Below the pieces are notes generated by a model. That model worked only from the letters and a program-made list of their open reading frames with translations, did no database searches and had not been told where the DNA came from. From Brevipalpus yothersi (Eukaryota; Arthropoda; Arachnida; Trombidiformes; Tenuipalpidae), in assembly GCA_003956705.1 (NCBI GenBank), contig QZCP01000097.1, forward strand, positions 1 to 64,000: DNA of 64,000 nt, written 5' to 3'. Numbering within the stretch: the stretch's first letter is position 1; each line of letters begins with the position of its first letter. Shown one piece after another: positions 11,461-23,139 of the stretch. A program made the translations under genes and the position numbers.

Positions 11461-13147
11461 TTTGATTAATTTTCTACAAATCAGATTAATTATATTTTTA
11501 GCGTCGATTTCTAACTAGCTTGGCGGTTTGATAAGAGCTCCAGTCCCATCTAGTCGATTAAGAAAAATCTATAGGAAAATAAACCCTCCATGATAAGGCA
11601 TTATAGAACCTGTTCATACTAATGAGCATGTCCCTCATGATTCATTTCAATATATTGAAAAATCTGATCTATGTCTCAGATTTTGGGACAGAAAGATAGT
11701 TTTCAATGTTTTAATAAACCAAAATACAAGCGATAGTCATAAAAATTCAAATTAACCCACCAGATATGATTTAGTTTCCATGAAGATTTGAAGCAAAGCA
11801 ATATATCTCGTTTAATTGAGCTGCCTAAAAAGAGAGAGAAAGAAAGACAGAGAGAGATAAAAAATCTTACTGTTCAGAACTTTGAACATCTACTGATGAA
11901 AATTAATCGATTGAATTTTCTACGATGATCATAAATCCAATGGAAAGCGGATCGAGAAATGATCATGAACCTGATGGAAGGAGAAGATTTGACTCGGTCT
12001 TTGGGCTCAGCATCCCTCCAGGAACAATATAAAATCACTGTGAAAAATTTCAAAATTTTGAATTCTTTTCACTCCTAAGACCACTGATTTTCCATTGTGG
12101 ATACTTCCTCATACCCCTGCATCGTCCTCTGCATTTTTTGATCATATTATGCACCGATAATCTCACGAGTCTCTGCTGGAGATTGTATTGTGAATGTATT
12201 AATATGTGAATTGAAGGAAAAATGAATGAAACTGCTTTGGTGATAAACCATCCATATATTGCTATCATCTCTTTCTCTCTGCTTCTGTTTCCAATGTATA
12301 ACTTGATTTCTTTCTCTCATTTTAATACAAAATTTGTTTCCTATCTTAATCATATTTCTTTTCCATCTTCTGATGGCTAACCGTTGTTCATCATTATGGG
12401 ATCATTATGAGAACGTGATGCAAGAATAAGGGAATCGAGATAAGTTCCATGGGTATGTGTGGGATATAAAAATGGAAAGAAATTAGCTGGACAGAGAGGA
12501 GGAGGCTGAAAGAGAGAGAGAGAGAGAAAGTGGAAAAAAGCGGTGAAAATGATGGAAAAATGAGAATCTAGAATGAGAGAGGAGGAGGTGGAGGAGGGAT
12601 GGAGGAGAGAAAGAGAGAGAAAAAAAGAGCCAAGATATGCCGAGAGCAAGATAAACTGTTAGGGCAAGCTTTCGTAAATGACAATATTTTTGTGTGCCTC
12701 ACTTTTTCAGTTTCATGATTAACTTTCCACTCTCTATCATTAATATGATTAATTGTGTCCAATGACTACTTTCTTCCGGACATTTTGGACAATAAAGAAC
12801 TTCGGTCAGCTCAGTTTGCTTTCCTTTTCTTTCTTCTCTCTCTCTCTCACTCACCTTATCTTCATCATTTTTCTCACTCTCATCTGACCAAAGTCCATTT
12901 TGTTCTCTCTCTCTCTTCGTTTTTTGTGTCAACTAAGCAAAATTGCTTCAAGACATCGTTTATTCGCCTTGTCTATCAATTGAGATGCTCATTTTCATCT
13001 TTGCATGTGTTCTCATCTCTCTGCGCCTCTCTTTCTCTCTCTGTGTTTATGCATCCTAGTATACAGACAAAAATTTTCTCATAATCAGTCAGATATGGAC
13101 CGAGTGCTTGGGCTAGATTTTGTCAGAGATATGCACACTTTCTGAAT

Positions 13148-13190
<43 letters not shown>

Positions 13191-15847
13191 ATTCTCATTT
13201 ATTTTCATATTCAATGGATCTATTAGGTGAGAGAGAGAGAAAGAGCTTTCTCTGCCATTTTCTAGATAAACTAATGGCCGAAAAAAGGCTGAGAATAGGG
13301 CTATATTATCTAGCTTCTCTCATTCTCACATGCAAGTATGCACGCTTTTTGAAGAAAAAAAATCGATATACTTGATGGTATGTATCAGCTAAATGGCTCT
13401 ATGAAACACCTTTACTTATATAATGTAAGTGAAAAGACAAAATCTTAGCACTCATCTAGAAGATGTGCTAAGTCTCTATATGTTCATTTGGGACTTGTTC
13501 AAACTCAAATTCTTTATATGAATCTATTTCATCTCCCATTTTCGTTAAAGACCCTGACTGGTAGAGATTTGATTCTCTGGTTAACATCATGTACTAACTG
13601 ATTATGACTTAAATAAAATCGAGAAGATAATCATAGGAAGGGAGAAAGCTTCATCAGCTGAAGAGATAACTCGTTGATAATGAGAAAGTTTCGCCATGAT
13701 ATCAGTGTCGGTTTGCCACTGGAATTCCTGAACCAAGTGATAAGGTTTGTTTTCATCTCGTTCTTGGTGAAAAAATATTTTTCAATAAATCAACCGGATG
13801 CCATTCAATTGGAAAGTACACCAGAAGCATCCCTAATAGTATCGAAATTCTAAACTATAATTCATTTTGATAAGCTATCAGTACATCCACGAGTAGGAAA
13901 ATGTTCCCGTCCAAAAATGGTTTTAACATTTGTGAATTGAGGAGGATTCATACATTTATTTATATGAGATAGAGTCAAATTTGGATGAAATTTTCATTCC
14001 TCTCTCCTTCTCTCTCTTCCCTAGATCATGTAGATGATCGAAGTAGATGAATATTCTTATTTGAATCAACCTGCATCAACATTATATGTATGACAGATGA
14101 TAGTGATGCGAAATTTTTCAATTTTCAATTTCCAATTTTGATCATCTCTCTCCTTCTATTTGCGAGATGAAATACAGGCTCTTGATTCATAGATAAACTT
14201 TTGACTACCACTCAAAGTAGATGTAGTTATAGTAGTAGTAGTAAAAAAAGTAAAGAATTGAAAGATGGAGTATTTACAAAGACACGATTCCAATGATGTA
14301 CAGATGTGAAGATCCATGTGTGTATATTTGATGGAGAGAGAGAAAAAGAGAAAAAGGAGGCTGAAATGAGAGGGGAAAAACTAGAGATTGATCCACTTAA
14401 AAAAGAAGGAGGAAGGGAGAGAAAAAAGAGAAAAATCAAGCATCACTATATGAGTGTGTGTATATGTGTTCCATGAGGCGGTTGAGGAATGAAATTGAAT
14501 TCAAGAAATTCACCATCATCAAGAAGATTGTTTGCCGAAGAGTGGAAGAGAGCATGCAATTGCCCATACTTATGACCTCAATCCAATGGCAGTATCAGTA
14601 ATGTTTTAGTGTCCAGGATGGTGAGAGAAAAAGAGAAAAAAAGAGAGAAGAGGAGGAGGAGGGGGAGGATGAAGATGAGGATAAAGGGGAAAGAGAGAAA
14701 GTGAACATTTGAGGAAGGAACCAGAAGAACAAGAAGAAAAAATGAAAGAGGCTGGACTGATGAAGAATTCGAGAGAAAATAGAGAGGAAAAAAGAGAATA
14801 GAATTCAAAGAAGGCGGAGAAAATTGAACAAGTTATAATCGATTTTTCAACTTTGAGCTTTCCTTCACAATTAGATAAATTCATTTAGAAAGGAGAGGAA
14901 AAGCGAAAAGAAGAAAGAAATACACTACTTTCCTTTCCTTTTTCTTCTTTTAATTTAAGTAACTAGCAAACAATTTCTATTCTTCGGCCTGACATTAGAG
15001 TTCACAAAGTTCTAGAACCTTTCCAACTTCGAACTATAGTTACGATTTGATAACGCTTACGCCATCTAAAGTTATAACGGTGTAAGCTATGGGCGGGAAA
15101 TCTGGATCTAAAAGTTCGTTCGAAAAGTTTCGAACTTGAAACTTTTCAATTCTGTAAGTTTCTGAGTTAACGAATAATGAATCTCGAATATGATTCCATT
15201 TTAGTAGAGAATAGATCAAATATTGCAACTTAGCCTCCATAATCGGGTAAGATCATCTCTCGAACGAGTGAGTGAATTGAAATCTTTAATATCTCGATCC
15301 GGGAGAACTTTGCCTATTACACGACACTCAGAATTTTTACTATTCGAAAGGATAATTTTTTTCAATTAAGTTTCATTTGCTTTGATTACCGCAAAGCTAA
15401 GCAATCCATCCTGTTGGTGATGATTCATTCTCATGGAATTTAGTAACCACTCACAATGCGCAGAGTGTGTTCATAATCATCGGATAAGGTTATTACAATT
15501 TAATCAGCCGAAATTTTTTTCTCCAGGAAAAGTTTCAAACATGATCTAATAAATATACACATTTGATTGGAAAGATCAGAATTCTCTTGCTCCTTTTTTC
15601 TCGACTGACACTTTTCAAAATTGATGATATTATCATGAGCCCACTTGCCCAGAGGGTTGCTTGACCCCATTCAAGGCTGTAGTTTAGCTGCTCTCCGCTC
15701 GGGACTTTTACACTGTGAACATGTACAGCGTTCTTGGTTTGTTGCCACTGAAAAAGTTGTTTTGTTTTTAAATAAAAATTTTGTAAACATTATTTTGTTA
15801 CCATTTTATCACTTACTTTAAAAGTTGCAATCTATTTAATTATCCTG
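11461..15847. other. Non-coding repeat-rich spacer between SDR genes
   Basis: AT-rich DNA with polypurine patches (12,480-12,640; 14,330-14,430; 14,620-14,800). The open frames are low complexity. 15,000-15,250 is less repetitive and holds a short near-palindrome at 15118-15135 (GTTCGAAA, two bases, TTTCGAAC). A minus-strand frame there (15040-15240) has no recognisable family. No gene is accepted. Confidence 0.6.
13151..13186. repeat. (GA)n microsatellite
   Basis: A pure GA run of about 36 bp. Confidence 0.95.
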
Positions 15848-17164
15848 ATGGGTATTATGGATAAAATTGGGGGAATGTTTCCCCGTGAAATTCTAATGTT
15901 TGTCGGTCATATTGTTATGAGTGTTATTATTTATTATTTGCTGTTCACAAATTTCGGGGCGTTCGGCTATCTTCTCTTCAATATTGCTTGTCCAATAATT
16001 TCTATCAGATTTGGATGGTGGATTTTTTGCCATCTTATTGGATCAAGTGGTTCTAATAAAATGGATTGTGTCAAGACAAAGGGAAAAGCTGTATTGATAA
16101 CAGGTAAGAGTGTTTATCGTCCAGTGTTTGTGTTACCTTTACTCTCGGGTTTGGCTTATTTTCACTTCATTCTTTTGCCTTCAAGAGAATCTTTGAACAA
16201 GTGTTGAGAAATTTTCAACCATCTCATGATCAATTTAACCAATTTTATAGGCTGTGATTCTGGTTTTGGACATCGAGCTGCAATTTGGCTTAATCAGCGA
16301 GGCTTCAATGTTATAGCAACATGTCTAAATCCCGAAAGCGACCAATCAAAAAGCCTATTGGGCAAAGCACGTTATCCAACCAAGATGAACATTATCAAAT
16401 TGAATGTATTGGATAGTAAATTGATCGATTCAGCATATGAATCTGTTGACAGAATTTTGACCACTACCGGCGATCAATTGTATGGGCTCATCAATAATGC
16501 TGGAGTTCTCAATCTACTACCCATTGAATCTGGTCTATTTGAAAAGAATTGTGCTCATACAATGGATATCAATTTTTGGGGCGTTGTTAAGGTGACAAGA
16601 AAATTTTTACCACTAATTCGAAAGAGTAAAGGTCGCATTGTGACCATCACAAGTACCGCTAGTCGTCATCCGACAGCATTATATTCTGCTTATGCGGCCA
16701 GTAAACATGCAGCCAAGGCATTCATGACATCCTTACGGTATGAACTGTTACCTTTCGATGTGCGTGTTATCGAAATTGAACCAGGAATGGCTGATACACC
16801 GATAATTGATTTTCAAAAATGGTCTGGTATTTATCGGGCTTCGTTGCAATACACTCCGGCCGATGTTCGACAAGATTATGGCTGGTCCTCAGGTGAAGAT
16901 GGTGGTGAGGATAATATCGAGCAATTACACAAATCATTCCAAACTTTCAAAAGTATTCTCCAAACTCACCAGATTCCTTCAAGAGTTGTTCAAACCATGG
17001 TTGATAGTCTTATGCATTCAAATCCTCGTGATGTATATGTTATCAATGGAATATTTTTCACCATAATTGAGTTTATTATACAATCTGTCAACCAAGAAGT
17101 TAAATATCTATGGACATCTGCTTTTTACTTACTTTCACGAACCATGCGAAAGAAGACAGCTTGA
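15848..17164 (+). CDS. Membrane-anchored short-chain dehydrogenase/reductase (SDR gene 2)
   Basis: Exons 15848-16103 and 16251-17164 with a 147-bp phase-1 intron; 389 residues. The N-terminal region has hydrophobic segments (about 15-35 and 38-62). Then come TGCDSGFG (split by the intron exactly as in the other copies), NNAG, catalytic Asn 193 (INFWGVV), Ser 220 and YAASK with Tyr 233 and Lys 237, and IEPGMADTP. Every residue needed for SDR chemistry is present, so it is predicted active. It is clearly diverged from SDR gene 1 and has its own C-terminal extension with a basic end. It lies between the two arms of the inverted duplication, tail-to-tail with SDR gene 3 (338 bp between stops). 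The family is retinol/hydroxysteroid dehydrogenase-like; the substrate is unknown. Confidence 0.92.
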
Positions 17165-17502
17165 TATCATCTTTTTTATCATTTTCACTCAAATTTATAA
17201 ATGGACATTTATTACATCCATTTTTTTAATTACTCGGCTTAGAAAGCTCAAAATCAAGTGTCTATATTGGTTTTCTTTGTTTCTTATCACGATGTGTAAA
17301 TATTCGACCATATAGATGTCTTGAACTTGTTTTCTAAGGTTGCAGTCATGTCATTAAATTTCTCATAAAATGAGTGCACACATGAACTCATGAGAACAGA
17401 ACTGTTGAGATTTTGATTTTGATTCTTGGTACAGTCATTTCTCTCATTTTTAAATACTTTGGGCGTACAATTCCAACACATGGATGAAAAAAATACAACT
17501 TA
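17165..17502. other. Short convergent intergenic spacer
   Basis: 338 bp between the stop of SDR gene 2 (plus) and that of SDR gene 3 (minus). It is AT-rich and holds the right-hand edge of the inverted duplication near 17478. No other feature seen. Confidence 0.7.
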
Positions 17503-18890
17503 TTAAAGATCCTGTGAGATGAGTGATCTCTGTTCTTCAGTAAAGTATGAACCAAAAATATCCAAAATTCGGAGTATTTTACCAGTTACAACATAATTAT
17601 CATCAGGATTACTTGTTTCAAAAGAATGTCCAATAGTTTTCACCACTTTATTGACTGAATTCTTAGCATCAGAAAGTTCATGGAGAAATCGCTGTGCTTC
17701 CATGATTTTCTGTGTATAATAATCCAATTTTTTTGTATCCCATCTATACGCTAATCTTATTGATTCATCCGTAGATTCAATTGCATCACAAAAATTATCC
17801 AAAATTTTCGAATTCTCCATTATACCTGTATCCGCATAGCCTGGTTCAATTTCAATGAATCTGATACCAAATTTTGCTGTCTCTATTCGACATGTGTTCA
17901 CAAATGCTTTTACGGCATGTTTACTGCACGAATAGGCACCTTTTGAAATTCTGCAATACCTGCTAGCCATACTTGAGATGGTCACTATACGCCCTTGGCT
18001 ACTTCTGATTAACGGTAAAAATTTTCTGGTCATTCTAACGACACCCCAAAAATTAACACTCAACACTCTGTTCAGCATCACTTCAAATGTGCCCGTTTCG
18101 ATGGCTTGAATATTGAAAATACCGGCATTATTGAGCAGTCCATAGAGCACATCATTTGTCTGTGATAATATTGTGTCGACTTGTTCATACAGTTGATCAA
18201 TATTCCCACTTTTCGTAACATCCAGACCAAGTATGTGCATCTTTTCGGGCTTAAATGCATTTTCTTTCAAGCTTTTGGCACCTTCACCATCAGGAAACAT
18301 GCATGTTGCAATCACTCGGAATCCAAACTGGTTCAAGTGTAGAGCTGATTTATGGCCGAAACCAGAATCGCAACCTAATATCATGGTATGGAATGTAAAG
18401 TTTTCAGTATTTTGAAAATACTATTTTCTTCATTGTTTACTGTTTGTTTTTGTTTAATTAAATTATATAAACAAAAACAATATGCTTATCTAATATTAAT
18501 ACATATTTTTAGGATCAGATTCGTATTGAAATTATTTCATGTACTTACCTGTTATGAGTATGATTTTACCATCGGGATTGATTGAAGTATTTGCCAATTT
18601 TTGGATAACTTTGAACACTATCCATGACAATTGGACTATCAATATTGGACTTGCTATCAAGCTGAATACAAACGCAACAATCGGCCAATAAGGAACCGTT
18701 AAGCCGATCAAAAGGCTTATTATCAAAGATAGTAGGATCAATTTTTCCCTCCTAGTAGTCATCATTATGATAGCACAAAAATTCACCCTCAGTATGTACG
18801 CCCTATCAATAAGCGTTTTGTATCTGTGATCATGATGTTCAAAGTATACCATCAACGTAAACAAGAGATACACTTCGTTACAAAGAGTAG
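17478..18890 (-). repeat. Inverted segmental duplication, right arm
   Basis: Reverse-complement partner of 10017-11435. Exon lengths (217 and 872 bp) and intron length (174 bp) are identical in the two arms. The intron differs at roughly 15 of 174 positions by eye, similar to the coding divergence. Confidence 0.9.
17503..18765 (-). CDS. Membrane-anchored short-chain dehydrogenase/reductase (SDR gene 3)
   Basis: Minus strand, exons 18765-18549 and 18374-17503, 362 residues, about 90% identical to SDR gene 1. TGCDSGFG, NNAG, Asn (VNFWGVV), Ser and YSCSK are intact, so it should be active. Differences from SDR gene 1 cluster in two places that usually face the substrate in SDRs: the stretch just before the catalytic Tyr (CRISKGAY against CKHSSGAY) and the segments after the PG motif (TGIMENSKILDN against TPLMENSKILEY, and the region around residues 275-295). 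This could mean changed substrate preference. The frame is open further upstream to 18873, but a two-base difference breaks that frame in SDR gene 1, so the shared ATG pair at 18765 is chosen. Confidence 0.92.
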
Positions 18891-19793
18891 CCTAACCTTG
18901 AGAGTCGTCTGTCGATTGGTCAAAGAATTGATTCACTTTATCATTAAGTAAAACAAGTTTATTTTTATCGCCTCAGCGTTGGAATTAAAGATACAAGGAA
19001 AGAAAAGTAGATTGATCTGGCAATTGGTGTTTCAGCACCTTGTCCAGTCAATTTTAACGAAGAAAAAGATTAAAGAAAATTAAGAATAGAAAAATTATCA
19101 GAAATTTCCAAATGTTTGCCTAGCATAGATCTCTCTTGGTAGAACTACTCTCTGGTTGAAAGAGAGTCAATAAAATCAACTATTGCTAGCTAAATTATTT
19201 CTCAAAAGTTTTAACAATGCATGTTTTCTTCAATCGTTACTGATTGTAACCAAAACTGTCAAATAGATTACTCAAAAAGGAAAATTCATAAATCAAGTTG
19301 GTACTGTATCGGATTCATTAGCGCAAAATTGTATTCATTTCACATTATGTGCTGTTTTACGATTGTATTAGGGCTAGATTTCTTGATGTCTCGAAAACCT
19401 AGTGATCAAGTGTCTACAGACAGTTAAGTTGTCATTATGCATAATGATGTAACTCTTGTTGGCATTTGGTTTGTTTCTTTTGGTAGCATTGAATTATGGT
19501 GATTATTACATGATTCGAGAGCTTACAAGATTTTGTGTGATAAGTTTCTTCCTTTGTGATGTTTTTACCTGTATTTTCTGTTATCGATACTTGAGGAAAG
19601 AATTCTGAAAAGCCACGAGATCTCGATATGAGTATCATAGAAAATTATCTCATTTTTTTTCTAATCCTTTTTGTATAACATCTCCATGAGAATTAGATGA
19701 CATGAAGTTTCTTCTACCTAAAGAAGAGTGAACTTTGTTACTGATATCAGTAAGCTATTTCAGTGGGTTAAATTTGATCCTTTGTTCATAATC
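18891..19793. other. Intergenic region between SDR genes 3 and 4
   Basis: It separates the divergent SDR genes 3 (minus) and 4 (plus), so promoters for both should be here. It includes a 34-base block shared with the region upstream of SDR gene 5. No coding signal seen. Confidence 0.6.
19444..19477 (+). promoter_or_regulatory. Upstream block shared by SDR genes 4 and 5 (copy 1)
   Basis: A run of 21 bases containing GATGTAACTCTTGTTGGCA is identical here and at 21463-21483. It then continues as TTTGTTTC with two mismatches. It lies about 330 bases before the SDR gene 4 ATG. It may be a conserved promoter element or simply a remnant of the tandem duplication. Confidence 0.5.
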
Positions 19794-21038
19794 ATGTTCT
19801 CTCATGAGTCTGAGACTATTTTTCCAATGGTCAAGAAGGGAGGAATTGATAAAATAATGAGCTTATTAGTGTTCATGATCCAAACGATTTTGGTCACTTT
19901 GTTCCTACTATCGTTTCCCGTCTCAATTTGGTTCTCCAGTCCTATGGATCAAACTCTGTGGTTTTTAACGTTTGTATTCTATTCCATCATGACTCCATTT
20001 CTTGCCATCAAAATCGTGTTCTGGAGTAGGTATTTCGCCGCTCTAAATACTTGTGATAAAATATCGGTGGACAATAAAGCAATACTGATCACAGGTAAGA
20101 ATAGGAAATTCATTCAAATACTAAAATCATTCAATTTTAAGAGTCTGCAAGTGGAGAGTCTACTATCTATCCATCCAATTCTATCTCTAGTTTGACAATT
20201 GTCAGTTCTGACAACTCATGGACTTTCCGAACTTGAAATCTTACTCTTAGATTGTGACTCTGAATATGGACGAGAATCGGCTCGATGCTTGAATCATCTT
20301 GGCTTCACAGTGATTGCTGGATGCTCTCAACCTGGAAGTGAAAAATCTCGAAAATTAATTAATGAGGCACATTTGCCTAACAAAATGCATCTCATCGAAT
20401 TGGATTCAATGGAAGACAATGTGATTACGGAAGCATATAAAACCGTGGAATGTATTCTCGCTGCTACTGGTGACCAACTCTATGGACTGGTTAACAATGC
20501 TGCCATTCTTGATCTTATACCGATTGAATCGAATACTTTCGAGGAAAATTGTCGCAATACGATGAATACAAATTTTTTCGGTGTAGTCAAGATTATGAAA
20601 AAATTTTTACCTCTCCTACGAAAAAGTCGAGGACGTATATTGACACTTACAGGTGCGGAAAGTGGCCATTCAACAGCATTATATGCCGCTTATTCAGCCA
20701 GTAAACAAGCTGTCAAAGCATTTATGGACTCTTTACGATATGAACTTCTTCCGTTCCAAGTTCAAGTGATCGAAATTGAAGTGGGACTATGTGATCCACC
20801 TGTTGTGTATCGTCACAAAAGTATCAATGATCGTACCATGAAGCGTTTACTTCGAATGTCAGATAAATTTCCATACCTTTTCATCAAGCATGCCATCACC
20901 TCGGAAGCTGTGAAAAAAATTGCTCGAAGTTTTTTGCAACCGGAAATACCACACTTTATCAATGTGACACCGATGTCTATCAGAAGGTTTTTGAGAAAAT
21001 TTGTAGGTCAAGAATTGGAATTTCTCCTGAATGCTTGA
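19794..21038 (+). CDS. SDR-fold protein with degenerate active site (SDR gene 4, probable pseudoenzyme)
   Basis: Exons 19794-20094 and 20251-21038 with a 156-bp phase-1 intron at the family position; 362 residues and an uninterrupted frame. The N-terminus has two hydrophobic helices (about 22-50 and 54-76). The cofactor motif reads TDCDSEYG, losing the first two glycines of TGxxxGxG (Gly 101 to Asp, and the middle Gly to Glu). NNAG is NNAA, and the catalytic Ser position 235 is Gly. Asn (NTNFFGVV), Tyr 248 and Lys 252 (YSASK) remain. The PG motif is changed (IEVGLCDPP). The family fold is clear, but dinucleotide binding and catalysis are probably lost or much altered. The ATG at 19794 is the first in frame; an upstream GTG-initiated reading is not supported. 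Confidence 0.88.
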
Positions 21039-21296
21039 AGAGAAGAACGCAAAAAAATTCCTTGATTACTCGAGCAGCATCGCAACGTTTATTCTCGAAC
21101 AGATTTCATCAGTTCTTCTTGTGACTACACTTCAATGCTAAGATTTTCAAGAGTCATCTGGCATTTTTTCTACTGGAAAGAAACTTGATCAAAGATAAGA
21201 AGCAATTTCTACTTTCATTATATTCATTATCACAATGAACGCTAATCTCAGTCTACATCTGCTTCATTGTGAAGAAAAATTATTGTACATAACTGA

Positions 21297-21302
21297 ATAA
21301 AT
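21297..21302 (+). terminator. Probable poly(A) signal of SDR gene 4
   Basis: AATAAA about 260 bases after the stop codon of SDR gene 4, before the SDR gene 5 upstream region. Confidence 0.5.
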
Positions 21303-21978
21303 TTCTTTTTTCTAAAAATACCACCGAAATCAAATGGAAAACTAAAAAATTTGTGTCAAAAATCTAATTTTTAAAATTAATGTGATTGCTAAAAGTTCGT
21401 TAATCGAACCATTTTTCGAATATTTTTGTCGAGACTAGCTCGATTCTTGAGCATTATCTATGATGATGTAACTCTTGTTGGCACTTGATTTGTTTCCACT
21501 GATATATAATCAAATTGAACTGTTGAGCACTGGTAGCAGTTGAAAAGCTGATAAAATCTTACTCGATGATTATAACCACTGTGATGACAAGCACCTTTGG
21601 CAATCTTAAATTGAAAATCCTATCTTTCCATGTTACATTCCATGAAAAATATCCATCATATAACAGACCTGTGAGGAAAAAGTCAATCAACGAGTAGATG
21701 ATGGCCATAATATTTCGCATGTGTGTAGCGAATTGTCAGAGAGAAGAGATTGTAGTGATGATCACGTTACGATCATTATCACTTCACCACAATATTGTTC
21801 CTGATGTGAATTATTTGAGTGTGTGAGAAATTGTATCTCTTCTCATGTTCATTTGGTTAATGTTTTAACTGATATTCATAACTGCATCTGTATTTTTCTA
21901 AAAATGAGATGAATCTCCCATGAGGACAAAGGCTTTTCTGAATCTCAGCGAATTGTGCTAAAGTTTTAGTTAGTAATC
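21303..21978. other. Intergenic region upstream of SDR gene 5
   Basis: AT-rich and non-coding. It carries the second copy of the shared upstream block and presumably the promoter and leader of SDR gene 5. Confidence 0.6.
21463..21496 (+). promoter_or_regulatory. Upstream block shared by SDR genes 4 and 5 (copy 2)
   Basis: Second copy of the block at 19444-19477, about 495 bases before the SDR gene 5 ATG. It indicates that the tandem duplication unit included upstream DNA and was about 2 kb long. Confidence 0.5.
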
Positions 21979-23139
21979 ATGGCCTCCACTAAGTCTAGTA
22001 ATATTTACCAGAACCTGGCCAGAATGGAATCTGAAAGACTTGAGAAACTTCAGAAAGTTAGGAAAAAAATTGTCACAACTTCTCTGAAGATTCTCTGTAT
22101 TCCAATTGTACTCTGGTTTTTCACTTCCATGCATTCAGCCTTGTTCCTCTTGACCATAATACTTTATTTAATCATGGCTACATTCCTTGCCATCAAGATC
22201 ATTTTATGGAGAGGAAAAGAAGCTCCAAAAAGCTACACACAGTACTGTGGTGATATATCAATAGAAAATAAAGCAATAATTATAGCAGGTAAAAACCAAA
22301 ATAAAAAATTCATATGATCTAATATTTTCTTATTTTCTTCTGATATTATAGATTGTGACTCAAAATTTGGACAGGAATTAGCTCGCAGCTTGAATCATTT
22401 GGGCTTCCGAATTATTGCTGGTGTTTCGAAACCTGAGAGTAAATTTTCTCTGAAACTTATTAATGAAGCATGTATACCATGGAAAATGCATCTCATCGGA
22501 ATGGATACCATGGAGGATAAAACACTTGACGATGCTCACAAATCTGTAGAAAATATTTTATTGTCTTCTGGGGATCAACTCTATGGTCTTGTCAATGGTG
22601 TTGGAGCCTTTGATGACACATCAGTTGGCTCATCGGAAAAACATTGCTCTCAAATGATGAATTACATATTTTGGAGAGTTGCAAATGTAACCGAAAAATT
22701 TTTACCACTAATTCGCACTCATGGAGGTCGTATTTTGACCATAACAAGCACTGCCCAGCATCAGCCGAGAGGTTCAAAAAGCGCTTATGAAACTACTATG
22801 TATGCAGTTAGAGCTTTTATGGACTCTTTACGATATGAGCTTATACCTTCTGATGCTCGCGTAATTGAGATCATGATAGCTCTGTCTGATTCAAGACCGA
22901 ATTATCAATGGAAAATACTTCAGAATTCATATTGGAGAAGATCTTCTCAAGAGGAGAATCCCAAATACTATCCATACCTAGCCGCTGAATATGATGCTCC
23001 TGTCAGCCTTATCCCATTGGCGACGAAAATTTTTATTCGAAATGAAACTCCATCTTTCATTGACACAACACGACCCTCAATCAAAAAATTTTTGAAGAAA
23101 TTAATTGGCCCGGAAATTGATCTTCTCCTGGATGCCTAA
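21979..23139 (+). CDS. SDR-fold protein with degenerate active site (SDR gene 5, probable pseudoenzyme)
   Basis: Exons 21979-22288 and 22352-23139 with a 63-bp phase-1 intron at the family position; 365 residues, no internal stop. A charged N-terminal segment (about 1-30) precedes two hydrophobic helices. The cofactor motif is ADCDSKFG in place of TGCDSGFG. NNAG is NGVG, the catalytic Asn is Ile 209 (NYIFWRVA), and YxxxK is YETTM, so the essential Lys is Met 253. Only Ser and Tyr 249 of the catalytic tetrad remain, and the PG motif after them is gone (IMIALSDS). It is a tandem paralogue of SDR gene 4, sharing the C-terminal pattern (FIxxTxxSIxxFL) and the upstream block. Oxidoreductase activity is very unlikely; a scaffold or binding role is possible but unproven. 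Confidence 0.87.

Noticed and set aside
15040..15240. A minus-strand frame of 66 codons and a nearby palindrome (15118-15135) resembling a heat-shock element
   Set aside because: The frame is short with no family match, and the TTC/GAA units abut without the two-base spacing of a heat-shock element.
18766..18873. A longer N-terminus for SDR gene 3
   Set aside because: The extension is open only because of a two-base difference from SDR gene 1, where the same stretch contains stops; the shared ATG pair is the better start.
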